From: Sutterella sp.
Lineage (GTDB): Bacteria; Pseudomonadota; Gammaproteobacteria; Burkholderiales; Burkholderiaceae_F
Direction: 5' to 3'
Assembly (NCBI RefSeq): GCF_030539355.1
Contig: NZ_JAUNSF010000002.1
Coordinates: forward strand, 1,553-65,552
Length of the DNA stretch: 64,000 nt
This document shows, piece after piece, positions 37,016-45,357 of the stretch. The number at the start of each line of letters is the position of its first letter. The stretch's first letter is position 1. Below the pieces are notes generated by a model. That model ran no database searches, was not told where the DNA came from, and worked only from the letters and a program-made list of their open reading frames with translations. Position numbers and translations under genes: made by a program.

Positions 37016-37375
37016 ATGATCACTGATGAAGACAGCGAACTGATCGACGGCCGCACGCTTAACAAGGCCTGGATCGCCGAGGCCCTCATTGAGCAGATTC
37101 CGGAGCTTGATCGTCCGCACGCGAAGCTCATCGTCGAGACCTTCTTCGAGCTCATCATCGAGCACCTCGAGAAGGGCAACACGGTGAAGATTCCCGGACT
37201 CGGCAACTTCTCGGTCCGTGACAAGGTCGCCCGCCCGGGCCGCAACCTGAAGACCGGCGAGACGGTGACGATCTCCGAGCGCCGCGTCGTCACGTTCCAT
37301 CCGTCCGGAACGCTCAATGCCCGCGTGACGGAGAACCTTCTTCCCGACGGAACGGAAAAGAAGCGTTCGCGCTGA
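37016..37375 (+). CDS. ihfA: Integration host factor subunit alpha
   Basis: DNA-bending protein of the HU/IHF family. The 119 residues have the dimerisation helices, the [28 protein letters not shown] saddle and the DNA-intercalating arm ending [22 protein letters not shown], with the intercalating Pro in RPGRN. Downstream of pheT as in E. coli. The N-terminal extension of ~14 residues and a basic tail are ordinary. Confidence 0.95.
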   Translation: MITDEDSELIDGRTLNKAWIAEALIEQIPELDRPHAKLIVETFFELIIEHLEKGNTVKIPGLGNFSVRDKVARPGRNLKTGETVTISERRVVTFHPSGTLNARVTENLLPDGTEKKRSR

Positions 37376-37442
37376 TTCCGAGCCTCAGCCTTGTGCGCAG
37401 AGGAAAAACCGGGTGTGCCCGTGAACGGCAAGCCCGGACCGG

Positions 37443-37482
37443 GGTCTGTTTCGCTTCTGAGCGGAGCAGACCTTGCTTTTTT
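37443..37482 (+). terminator. ihfA terminator
   Basis: GGTCTG (37443-37448) with CAGACC (37467-37472) and an inner CGCT/AGCG, followed by TTGCTTTTTT. The T-tract provides the -35 of the tRNA-Pro promoter. Confidence 0.75.
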
Positions 37483-37501
37483 CCGGTGCTTGAGGTAATA
37501 T
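37473..37501 (+). promoter_or_regulatory. tRNA-Pro promoter
   Basis: TTGCTT (37473-37478), 17-nt spacer, TAATAT (37496-37501), placed 12 nt before the tRNA. Built on the terminator's T-tract exactly as at the first tRNA-Val. Confidence 0.75.
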
Positions 37502-37511
37502 GCGCCTCCTG

Positions 37512-37590
<79 letters not shown>

Positions 37591-37599
37591 GAACAAATG

Positions 37600-37624
37600 A
37601 GGTCATCGCAAGATGGCCTTTTTT
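37600..37624 (+). terminator. tRNA-Pro terminator
   Basis: AGGTCATC-GCAA-GATGGCCT makes an 8-bp stem (one G-T) closed by a GCAA tetraloop, then six T. Confidence 0.85.
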
Positions 37625-37747
37625 GTTATCTGGATTTTCCGAAATTTCAGGAAAATCAATTTGATGACCAGGCAAGATTCTCAGGATGGTCAGCAAAAGG
37701 CCCGCGCGGGGGTCTTTCCCGGCGGGCCTCGGCGAGTGAAGTCCTGG

Positions 37748-38260
37748 TCACTGCGGCATGGTTCCGCTTCTGTAGTACTCGTAGCTCATCGCCGCGGGCA
37801 TGAGGAGCGTGGCCCGGTAGCACGCGTCGGACATGGTGGAGAGCTTCTGAGTGAGGGTCGGCAGCATCGAGTTGATCTCAGCGAGCTTCTGGCGCTCGAG
37901 TTCAAGGTTGAGCGCGACCGGGATGTCGCGGCACTGCGTCTGGTAGGCGATCTCGGGCGTGGTGCGGCAGTCACGGCCGCCCGGTACGTCGCGGCAGTGC
38001 GTTCTGCTGCCGACCTGGACGGGAATTTCGCGGCACTCGCGGTGCAGCTTATAGCCGCGGGCGAGGTCGGCCTCCGTCTGCGCCTTCGTGCGGGCGAGCG
38101 CGGTGATCTGCGCGTTGAGGCTGCGCACCGCCTCCGCGTTGGAGCAGACCTGCCGGGCGCGTTCCTCGGGCGTGAGCATCATGAAGTCCTCGAGCGTCAC
38201 GGCGCAGCCGGAGAGGAGCAGGGCGGAAATGAGGGCGGCGATAGAGCCATGCTTCAACAT
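37748..38260 (-). CDS. Cys-rich lipoprotein with CRxxP repeats, function unknown
   Basis: 170 residues. The N-terminal LLLSGC lipobox puts the lipidated cysteine at position 19. The middle helix (LNAQITALARTKAQTEADLARG) looks coiled. Residues ~75-118 hold three similar units, CREIPVQV, CRDVPGGR and CRDIPVAL, each near another cysteine, so disulfides in the periplasm are likely. The tail contains one more Cys and is otherwise plain. I do not recognise a named family. It converges on tRNA-Pro and has a 157-bp gap downstream. Confidence 0.75.
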   Translation of the reverse strand: MLKHGSIAALISALLLSGCAVTLEDFMMLTPEERARQVCSNAEAVRSLNAQITALARTKAQTEADLARGYKLHRECREIPVQVGSRTHCRDVPGGRDCRTTPEIAYQTQCRDIPVALNLELERQKLAEINSMLPTLTQKLSTMSDACYRATLLMPAAMSYEYYRSGTMPQ

Positions 38261-38919
38261 ATGTGGACTCCCTGAGGGTCGTGATATTTCTTCAGTGCGT
38301 CAGCCTCTGGCACGGATCATTCCAATTGTGCATTGAATGCCTGACTTTTCCAAATGCGCCGGCACTGCTAATCTGTGCTGAGCACGGCGCTCAAGCAGCA
38401 CCCGCGCAGTTCCCGGACCGGCCGGCTGTCATCTCCGACGAAGCGGCCGGGGCGCCGGAGAACCTTTCAAATCACAAGAGACCTTCCAACAAAGCACATG
38501 CTGAGCCGAAGATCATGAGAAGCCTGAAGTCCGCAGTTTCCGCGGCTCCGGCGCATGCCTCTGCCGGAGCCTTCCGTCACGCCGCTCTCCCGAGCGCGGT
38601 GACCCCATGCACTGCCCGACTGGGCGGCATGGCGGAGCGCGGCCGGACTCTTCGACTCGAGCCAGGCATAGGGCGGCCACGGCGCTGACCGCTGACCTCG
38701 GAGGGCGTTTGCGGCCCTCTTCAAGAACACACGGATGAATACCGGTCGGGCGGCTTCCGTCCTTCCGTCCCGGAGCTCCGGTTCCGGAACGCCCTGAAAG
38801 CGCGTTCCCCGCGGCGACCCGCGACACATGGAGATGACACGCATCAGTCCGCGGCCTCGGAAAGGCTGCGGGAGCGCCAGGTGCCCGGCCGCCGCAAGAG
38901 AAAAGAGAAGGAACAAGAA
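38261..38919. other. 659-nt region without a convincing gene
   Basis: Frames here on either strand have Arg/Ala/Pro-rich, non-protein-like composition. Visible structures are a hairpin GAGGGC/GCCCTC (38701-38719), a 12-bp palindrome CCGGAGCTCCGG (38770-38781) and an adjacent 10-bp palindrome GTTCCGGAAC (38781-38790). It could be a long rtcB leader, a decayed gene or hold a small RNA. Confidence 0.5.
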
Positions 38920-40116
38920 ATGCCTGTTGCAATTGAACTCACGCCCGCGGGCGGCGTTCCCGTCCGCATCTGGACCGAGAACATCGAGCCCGGGGCCCTG
39001 CGGCAGCTCGAGAACGTCGCGCGGCTGCCCTTCGTCTTTCACCATGTCGCGGCGATGCCGGACGTGCATGAAGGGAAGGGCGCCACGATCGGGAGCGTCA
39101 TCGCGACGAAGGGGGCGGTGATTCCGGCCGCCGTGGGCGTCGACATCGGCTGCGGCATGCTGCTGCAGAAGACGACGCTCACGAGAAATGACGTGAGCGC
39201 TGCGGCGGCGCGGGAGATCTTCGACGCCCTGCTGCGCCGCATTCCGGTCGGTTTCACGCAGCGCGAGAAGAAGGACGTGTGCCATGAGGCTGTATATCAC
39301 CTCGCCCTCGGAATGCAGGAAATCAACAGCCGGACGCCCGGGATCCTCAACCGCATGACGGGCATGAGCTGGCGCCGTCAGATCGGCACGCTCGGCGGCG
39401 GCAATCACTTCATCGAGCTCACCGCGGACGAGACGGGGGCGCTCTGGCTGATGATCCACTCGGGCTCAAGGGGCGCCGGAAACGTCATGGCCGACTGGTT
39501 CATCCGCGCGGCGAGAAAGGAGACTGAGGCCAGAGGCGAGGTGCTCCCGAACATGGAGCTCTCGTACTTCACTGAGGGCACGGAGTTCTTCGAGCACTAT
39601 CTCTTCGCCGCGCACTGGGCGCAGGACTATGCGAAGTGGAACCGCAGAGCGATGCTCACGAGCGCGCTCGCCGCGCTCTCGGAGGTGCTGCCGCAGGCCG
39701 CGCCCGAAGGCGATTTCGTCGACTGCCATCACAACTATGTCGCCCGCGAGACCCACTTCGGCGAGGAAGTCTGGGTGACGCGGAAGGGCGCGATCAGCGC
39801 CGCGGCGGGCGAGCCCGGCATCGTGCCGGGGAGCATGGGCGCGGCCTCGTACCTGGTCGAGGGCCTCGGCAGCGAGGATTCCTTCATGTCGTCGGCGCAC
39901 GGTGCGGGCCGTGCCATGGGCCGCCGGGAGGCGACGCGCCGCTACTCGGTCGAGGACCTTGTGCGGCAGACCGAGGGCGTTCTCTGCCGCAAGGACGCGG
40001 GCGTGCTCGACGAGATCCCCGCGGCCTACAAGCCCATCGATGAAGTGATGGCCTGCCAGGCGGATCTCACGCGCACCGTGCACCGCTACCGGCAGATCCT
40101 CTGCGTAAAGGGCTGA
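38920..40116 (+). CDS. rtcB: RNA-splicing ligase RtcB
   Basis: GTP- and Mn2+-dependent ligase joining RNA 2',3'-cyclic phosphate or 3'-phosphate ends to 5'-OH. Start at 38920 follows AAGGA and gives 398 residues. Visible are AMPDVHEGKGATIGSV, VGVDIGCGM (Cys metal ligand), GTLGGGNHFIEL, the HSGSRGAGN loop, and HGAGRAMGRREA containing the guanylylated His. No rtcA, archease or rtcR gene is adjacent, so it is an orphan. RNA repair is the probable role. Confidence 0.93.
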   Translation: MPVAIELTPAGGVPVRIWTENIEPGALRQLENVARLPFVFHHVAAMPDVHEGKGATIGSVIATKGAVIPAAVGVDIGCGMLLQKTTLTRNDVSAAAAREIFDALLRRIPVGFTQREKKDVCHEAVYHLALGMQEINSRTPGILNRMTGMSWRRQIGTLGGGNHFIELTADETGALWLMIHSGSRGAGNVMADWFIRAARKETEARGEVLPNMELSYFTEGTEFFEHYLFAAHWAQDYAKWNRRAMLTSALAALSEVLPQAAPEGDFVDCHHNYVARETHFGEEVWVTRKGAISAAAGEPGIVPGSMGAASYLVEGLGSEDSFMSSAHGAGRAMGRREATRRYSVEDLVRQTEGVLCRKDAGVLDEIPAAYKPIDEVMACQADLTRTVHRYRQILCVKG

Positions 40117-40151
40117 TTTTCAAGGATTATGACGCTTATGTGACATCAACC

Positions 40152-40192
40152 CCCGGCCGTCACGAAACCTTCACTCAAACGTCACGGCCGGG
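40152..40192 (+). promoter_or_regulatory. Pho-box-like direct repeats within a hairpin
   Basis: CGTCACGAAAC (40158), CTTCACTCAAA (40169) and CGTCACGGC (40180) are three units at the 11-bp spacing of PhoB sites. Two more TGAC units spaced by 11 bp lie at 40130 and 40141. Outside, CCCGGCCGT (40152-40160) pairs with ACGGCCGGG (40184-40192), which may also terminate rtcB. Confidence 0.6.
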
Positions 40193-40300
40193 TCAATTCA
40201 CCTCTCCATACTGCGTTCCGTGCTGAGGAACAAGCGTTCCCGCACACAGATTTCTCACCAGTGTTTTGCTGCCGGTTTCACGGCAGATGGAAGAGTTGAA

Positions 40301-41116
40301 ATGAAGAAGAACATGATTGCCGTCCTCGGCGCCGTCGCCGGTCTCGCCTGCGCCGCCGGTACCGTTTCCGCCGCCACCGTCACGGTGAACGGCTCCACCA
40401 CGGTTCTGCCCGCGATGCAGCTCGTCTCGGAGGGCTTCATGAAGGCCAATCCCGACGTCACCGTGACGATCTCCGGCACGGGCTCGGGCAACGGCATCAA
40501 GGCCCTGCGCGACAACATGACCGACATCGCCATGTCCTCGCGCGATCTGAAGTCCAAGGAAGCCAAGGACTTCGAGGCCCACAACATCAAGACGGTCCGC
40601 ATCACCGTCGCTCATGACGCCATCATCCCGGTCGTCAACACGAAGAACGCCGTCAAGGGCCTCACGATGGAGCAGTTGAAGGACGTCTTCGCCGGCAAGA
40701 TCAAGTCGTGGGACCAGCTCGGCGGCGCCAAGGCCCCGATCGTCGTGGTCGGCCGTGACTCCTCCTCGGGCACGTTCGAGACCTTCCAGGAGCTCGTGAT
40801 GGGCAAGACCCGCGTCTCGCCGCGCGCCCTGATTCAGGCCTCCTCGGGCGGTGTCGTCCAGGCCATCTCGCAGAACCCGAACGCCATCGGCTACATCGGC
40901 GTGGGCTACATGGACGCCCAGACGCATGCCCTCACGATCAACAACGTGAAGCCGGGCATGGAGTCCGCCAAGGACAAGACCTGGCCGATCTCGCGCGACC
41001 TCTACCTCTTCACCGCCGGCGAGCCCGCCGGTGACGCGAAGAAGCTGATCGACTTCATGCTCTCCGACGAAGGCCAGAAGGACGTTCAGAAGTCCGGCTT
41101 CGTCCCGGTCAAGTAA
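40301..41116 (+). CDS. pstS: Phosphate ABC transporter substrate-binding protein PstS
   Basis: Periplasmic phosphate receptor. The start at 40301 gives a signal peptide (MKKNMIAVLGAVAGLACAAGTVSA) and 271 residues. TVNGSTTVLP, SGTGSGNGIKAL and GRDSSSGTFETF are the phosphate-binding loops of the PBP-like PstS family. First gene of pstSCAB-phoU-phoBR, after Pho-box-like repeats. Confidence 0.95.
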   Translation: MKKNMIAVLGAVAGLACAAGTVSAATVTVNGSTTVLPAMQLVSEGFMKANPDVTVTISGTGSGNGIKALRDNMTDIAMSSRDLKSKEAKDFEAHNIKTVRITVAHDAIIPVVNTKNAVKGLTMEQLKDVFAGKIKSWDQLGGAKAPIVVVGRDSSSGTFETFQELVMGKTRVSPRALIQASSGGVVQAISQNPNAIGYIGVGYMDAQTHALTINNVKPGMESAKDKTWPISRDLYLFTAGEPAGDAKKLIDFMLSDEGQKDVQKSGFVPVK

Positions 41117-41172
41117 GACTCGCCTTCGAAGTCTGAAAGCCCTCTTCGATACAACTACAAGGAGCAGTCGGA

Positions 41173-42066
41173 ATGGCCGCAATGCCCGCAAAACTTCGGG
41201 CTGACCTGCACTTCCGGCAGTGCCTCGGACTGGCGGCCGGCGTGAGCGTTATCGCGCTGGCTGCCATTGTCATATTCCTGCTCACGCAGGCGCTGCCGAT
41301 CTTCAGTCAGGTCTCCCTCAAAGACTTTCTCTTCAACACCGAGTGGTACCCGACCGATGATCCCCCGGTCTTCGGCATCGGCGCACTGATCGTGGGCTCT
41401 CTCACCTGCGCCCTCGTGACCACAGTCATCGCCGTGCCCTTCGGCGTTCTCACGGCCTGCGCGATCCACGCAGGCATGTCCAAGACCCTCAAGAAGGTCG
41501 TCAAGCCCCTGATCGAGCTGATGGCCGCGCTTCCGTCGGTCGTCATCGGCTTCATCGGCATGCTGATCCTCGCGCCCTGGCTGCAGGACACCTTCGGCAT
41601 CGCCACGGGCCTGAACCTCATGAACGCGTCGATCATGCTCGCCTTCATGTGCATCCCGACGATCGCCTCGATCTCCGAGGACGCGCTCAGGAACGTCCCG
41701 GGCGGCATCCGCGAGGCGAGCCTCGCGCTCGGCGCCACCCGCTGGGAGACGCTCTGCAAGGTTGAGCTTCGCTGGGCCATGGGCGGCATCGCCACGGCCG
41801 TGATGCTCGGCATCTCGCGTGTGATCGGCGAAACCATGGTCGTGCTGATGGTCGCCGGCGGCGCCGCGATCATCCCCGAGTCGATCTTCGACCCGGTCCG
41901 TCCGATGACGAGCTCGATCGCCGCTGAAATGGCCGAGGCCGCCGTCGGTGACGCGCACTACTACGCGCTCTACGCCACGGGTCTCGTGCTCTTCCTGATC
42001 ACCTTTGTCTTCAATCTCTGCGCCTGGTACGCCGCCCGTCGCTTCGGCCTGGGGAACAAGAAATGA
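41173..42066 (+). CDS. pstC: Phosphate ABC transporter permease PstC
   Basis: 297-residue permease with six predicted helices and the ATPase-coupling EAA loop (GGIREASLALGATRWETLCKV). pstA starts inside its last codons (4-bp overlap). Confidence 0.95.
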   Translation: MAAMPAKLRADLHFRQCLGLAAGVSVIALAAIVIFLLTQALPIFSQVSLKDFLFNTEWYPTDDPPVFGIGALIVGSLTCALVTTVIAVPFGVLTACAIHAGMSKTLKKVVKPLIELMAALPSVVIGFIGMLILAPWLQDTFGIATGLNLMNASIMLAFMCIPTIASISEDALRNVPGGIREASLALGATRWETLCKVELRWAMGGIATAVMLGISRVIGETMVVLMVAGGAAIIPESIFDPVRPMTSSIAAEMAEAAVGDAHYYALYATGLVLFLITFVFNLCAWYAARRFGLGNKK

Positions 42067-42914
42067 AATCGTCCGCTCTGCGCAGCTGGTTCGAGGTCTC
42101 GGGCTTCGGCCTGATGCGACTCGCCGTCGCGATCGACATCGGCGCGCTTCTCGCCATCATCGGCCTCATCGTCGTCAACGCCTGGCCGGTGCTCTCCTGG
42201 GAGTTCCTCACGGAGCCCCCGCGTGAACTGATGACCAAGGGCGGCATCCTGCCCTGCATCCTCGGCACGTTCTGCCTCGCCCTCGGCGCCCTTGTCATCG
42301 CGCTGCCGCTCGGCGTGGCGAGCGCCGTCTACCTTCACGAGTACAGCCGTCCGTCGGCCTGGGTGACGCTCACGCGTCTCTCGATCGCCAACCTCGCGGG
42401 CGTCCCGTCGATCGTCTTCGGCCTCTTCGGCCTCACGTTCTTCGTGGTCTTCTGCGGCTTCGGCGTGAGCCTGCTCTCGGGCGTGCTCACCCTGGCGGTG
42501 CTCTCGCTCCCGATCATCATCAACACGACCGAGGCCGCCCTCAGCCAGATCCCGCAGGACTGGCGCGAGGCGAGCCTGGCGCTCGGTGCCTCGCGCCGCG
42601 AGACCACGATGAAGGTGGTTCTGCCGAACGCGCTCCCCGGCATCCTCACGGGCTCGATCCTCGCGCTCGCCCGCGCCGCCGGCGAGACCGCCGCGATCAT
42701 GTACACGGGCAGCGTGTTCTTCACGCCGAAGGAAGGCGTCTCGCCGCTCGAGCCCGTCATGGCGCTCCCCTACCACATCTACGTGCTCGCGACCTCCGGC
42801 ACGGATATCGAAGCGACGCGCCCGATCCAGTACGGCACCGCGCTCGTGCTTCTGATCCTCGTCCTCGTCATGAGCTCCGCGGCCATCTACATCCGCGAAC
42901 GCTGCCGCAAATGA
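42063..42914 (+). CDS. pstA: Phosphate ABC transporter permease PstA
   Basis: 283-residue permease partner of PstC. The EAA loop is DWREASLALGASRRETTMKV; the hydrophobic helices and the PSIVFGLFGLTFF segment are typical. Followed by pstB after 24 bp. Confidence 0.95.
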   Translation: MKSSALRSWFEVSGFGLMRLAVAIDIGALLAIIGLIVVNAWPVLSWEFLTEPPRELMTKGGILPCILGTFCLALGALVIALPLGVASAVYLHEYSRPSAWVTLTRLSIANLAGVPSIVFGLFGLTFFVVFCGFGVSLLSGVLTLAVLSLPIIINTTEAALSQIPQDWREASLALGASRRETTMKVVLPNALPGILTGSILALARAAGETAAIMYTGSVFFTPKEGVSPLEPVMALPYHIYVLATSGTDIEATRPIQYGTALVLLILVLVMSSAAIYIRERCRK

Positions 42915-42938
42915 TCTGAATTCAAAGAGTAATCCGAA

Positions 42939-43745
42939 ATGACCATGATTCACCCTGAACATCTTGATGCGGCCGGTCCGAAGGAAATGCCGCCCGCCAA
43001 GATCGACATCCGCGACCTGAACATCTACTACGGTTCGTTCCACGCGATCAAGAACGTCACGATGCAGATCCCCGAGGGCTGCGTGACCGCCTTCATCGGC
43101 CCGTCGGGCTGCGGCAAGTCGACGCTCCTGCGTTCGCTCAACCGCATGCAGGACCTCTACCCCGAGCAGCGCGCCGTCGGTTCGATCCGCATGGGCACGA
43201 CCGACATTCTCGATCCGAACATCGACGTGACCGAGCTGCGCAGCCGCGTCGGCATGGTGTTCCAGCGCCCGACCCCGTTCCCGATGTCGATCTTCGACAA
43301 CATCGCCTACGGCGTGCGCCTGCGCGAGAAGATCTCGAGGAAGGACCTTGAGGAGCGCGTCGAGTGGGCCCTGAAGAAGGCCGCCCTCTGGGACGACGTC
43401 GCGAAGAAGTTGAACGAGCCGGGCACTTCGCTCTCCGGCGGCCAGCAGCAGCGCCTCTGCATCGCCCGCGGCATCGCCGTGAAGCCCGAGGTCCTGCTCC
43501 TCGACGAGCCCTGCTCGGCCCTTGACCCGATCTCGACCTCGCGCATCGAGGACCTGATCGACGAGCTCAAGAAGGACTACACGGTCGTGATCGTCACGCA
43601 CAGCATGCAGCAGGCGGCCCGCGTCTCCGACTACACCGCCTTCATGTACCTCGGCGAATTGATTGAGTTCGGCGACACGCAGAAGATCTTCACCCGTCCC
43701 GAGAAGAAGGCGACGGAGGACTACATCACCGGTCGCTTCGGCTAA
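42939..43745 (+). CDS. pstB: Phosphate ABC transporter ATPase PstB
   Basis: 268 residues. Walker [11 protein letters not shown]-loop [11 protein letters not shown], signature LSGGQQQR, Walker [13 protein letters not shown] and switch His (VTHSMQQ). The sequence [17 protein letters not shown] region and EPCSALDP are PstB hallmarks. Powers phosphate import through PstCA. Confidence 0.97.
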   Translation: MTMIHPEHLDAAGPKEMPPAKIDIRDLNIYYGSFHAIKNVTMQIPEGCVTAFIGPSGCGKSTLLRSLNRMQDLYPEQRAVGSIRMGTTDILDPNIDVTELRSRVGMVFQRPTPFPMSIFDNIAYGVRLREKISRKDLEERVEWALKKAALWDDVAKKLNEPGTSLSGGQQQRLCIARGIAVKPEVLLLDEPCSALDPISTSRIEDLIDELKKDYTVVIVTHSMQQAARVSDYTAFMYLGELIEFGDTQKIFTRPEKKATEDYITGRFG

Positions 43746-43774
43746 TTCGAACCAAATTCGGGAAGTTCAACCAA

Positions 43775-44467
43775 ATGACGCTCAACGAAAAACAGCACGT
43801 CGTGAAGACCTTCGACAAGGATCTGAAGAATCTTCACAACAACATCCTCGACATGGCCCGCGCCGTGCACCGTCAGCTCGACGACGCCGGCGACGCGCTC
43901 GTGCAGCTCTCGGCCGAGACGGCCGAGCAGGTCATGGCGCGCGACGCCCTGATCAACACCTGGGAGAAGGAGCTCGACGCCTTCATGGAGCTCCTCATCT
44001 CGCGCCGCCAGCCGCAGGCGATCGACCTGCGCATGCTGCTCGGCTGCTACCGCATGACGGCGGACTTCGAGCGCCTCGGCGACGAGATCCGCAACGCCGC
44101 CAAGGGCATCCGCAAGCTCGCTCTTCCGCTCTCCGACGAGGCGAAGACCTGCGCCGGCTCGCTCATGAAGGTGCACGGGCTCCTCGAGGTGATGGCCGAT
44201 GACTCGGTCGCCGCGCTCGAGACCGTGGACGCCGACCGCGCCCGCACCCTTGTGCGCCGCCGCGAGGTGGTACAGTCCGAAGTGCGCGGGATGCTCGTCG
44301 AGACGATCGAGAAGATGAAGTCGGGCAAGATCGAGATCGACAACGGCCTCGAGTTCATCCGCATCAACCGCGCGTTTGACCGCGTGGCCGCCCATCTGCA
44401 GAACATCGGCGAAGCCGTGGTCTTCATTTCCGAGGGCCTGGACATCCGTCACGACGCCGCGAAGTGA
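43775..44467 (+). CDS. phoU: Phosphate signalling regulator PhoU
   Basis: Two three-helix bundles with the metal-binding E/DxxxD-type motifs (DFERLGDEIRNAAKG and RAFDRVAAHLQNIGEAVVF). It links PstB to PhoR and keeps PhoR off at high phosphate. 230 residues; separated from phoB by two hairpins. Confidence 0.96.
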   Translation: MTLNEKQHVVKTFDKDLKNLHNNILDMARAVHRQLDDAGDALVQLSAETAEQVMARDALINTWEKELDAFMELLISRRQPQAIDLRMLLGCYRMTADFERLGDEIRNAAKGIRKLALPLSDEAKTCAGSLMKVHGLLEVMADDSVAALETVDADRARTLVRRREVVQSEVRGMLVETIEKMKSGKIEIDNGLEFIRINRAFDRVAAHLQNIGEAVVFISEGLDIRHDAAK

Positions 44468-44479
44468 TGCTCACCCTGA

Positions 44480-44577
44480 GCGCAGGATTCCCGCAGAGGG
44501 AAATCCTGCGCCAGATGAAGACAGTCAGAGGCCCGGAACGGGCGGCAGGGTTTCCCTCCGCGCGGCCGGGCCTTTGT
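44480..44577 (+). terminator. Two hairpins between phoU and phoB
   Basis: GCGCAGGATT-CCC pairs with GGG-A-AATCCTGCGC (44480-44511). The second stem, AGGCCCGG (44529-44536) with CCGGGCCT (44566-44573), is followed by TTTGT. They may separate phoBR expression from pst-phoU. A TTGTCATAA half Pho-box follows at about 44574. Confidence 0.6.
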
Positions 44578-44620
44578 CATAAGAACACAAATAAAAACCA
44601 CAGACACCACAAAGATTTCC

Positions 44621-45355
44621 ATGTCCGCTCCACTGCTCCTGATTGTTGAAGACGAGGCCGCCATCCGCGAGCTCGTCGCCTTCGTCTGCGAGGCCGAGGG
44701 TTTCCGCACCTCCCGCGCGGGCAGCATCGCCGAGGCCCGCGCCGCCTACGCGGCCGAACGTCCTGACCTCGTGCTCCTCGACCGCATGCTCCCCGACCGC
44801 TCGGGCCTCGACTGGCTCAAAGAGCTCAGAAGCTCGCCCGCGACGGCGAAGCTCCCCGTGATTCTGCTCACCGCGCGCGGTGACGAGAGCGACCGCGTGA
44901 CGGGTCTCGACGCCGGCGCCGACGACTACATCGTGAAACCGTTCCTGCCGCGCGAGCTCGCCGCCCGCGTGCGCGCGGTGCTGCGCCGCCACGACTCGGG
45001 CACGGCCGCCGCGCCGCAGGCCGAGGAGACCGAGAACGTCATCGTCTGCGGACCGCTGAGGTTGAACGAGGCCCGGTTCGAGGCCACCGCCGACGGCGTG
45101 CCGCTCAAGCTCTCCGCCAAGGAATTCAAGCTCCTCACGCTCTTCGCTGCCCGTCCCGGCCGCGTCTTCTCGCGCGCCAACCTGCTCGACCAGGTTTGGC
45201 CGAGCGCCTTCGTCGACGAGCGCACGGTGGACGTGCACATGCTGAGGCTCCGCAAGGCCCTCGCCGGCACCGCCGCCGAGGATCTGATCGAGACCGTGCG
45301 CGGCGTCGGCTACCGTTGCCGCGACGTTAATCAGCAGACCGGCTCGGGAGAGTGA
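44621..45355 (+). CDS. phoB: Phosphate response regulator PhoB
   Basis: OmpR-family regulator of 244 residues. The receiver has acidic pocket Glu10-Asp11, phospho-acceptor Asp54 (VLLDRMLPD), and a conserved Lys in IVKPF. The C-terminal winged helix ends VDVHMLRLRKAL...ETVRGVGYRC. Gene context with pst-phoU and phoR identifies it as PhoB. Confidence 0.95.
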   Translation: MSAPLLLIVEDEAAIRELVAFVCEAEGFRTSRAGSIAEARAAYAAERPDLVLLDRMLPDRSGLDWLKELRSSPATAKLPVILLTARGDESDRVTGLDAGADDYIVKPFLPRELAARVRAVLRRHDSGTAAAPQAEETENVIVCGPLRLNEARFEATADGVPLKLSAKEFKLLTLFAARPGRVFSRANLLDQVWPSAFVDERTVDVHMLRLRKALAGTAAEDLIETVRGVGYRCRDVNQQTGSGE

Positions 45356-45357
45356 CG

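Noticed and set aside
38302..38320. Sigma-54-like TGGCACG before rtcB
   Set aside because: The -12 half does not match, it is 600 nt away, and no RtcR gene is present.
38513..38932. 139-codon minus-strand frame in the rtcB leader
   Set aside because: Random-looking, Arg/Pro/Ala-rich; no start signal.
43663..44202. Plus-strand frame overlapping pstB and phoU
   Set aside because: Arg-rich alternative frame of two secure genes.
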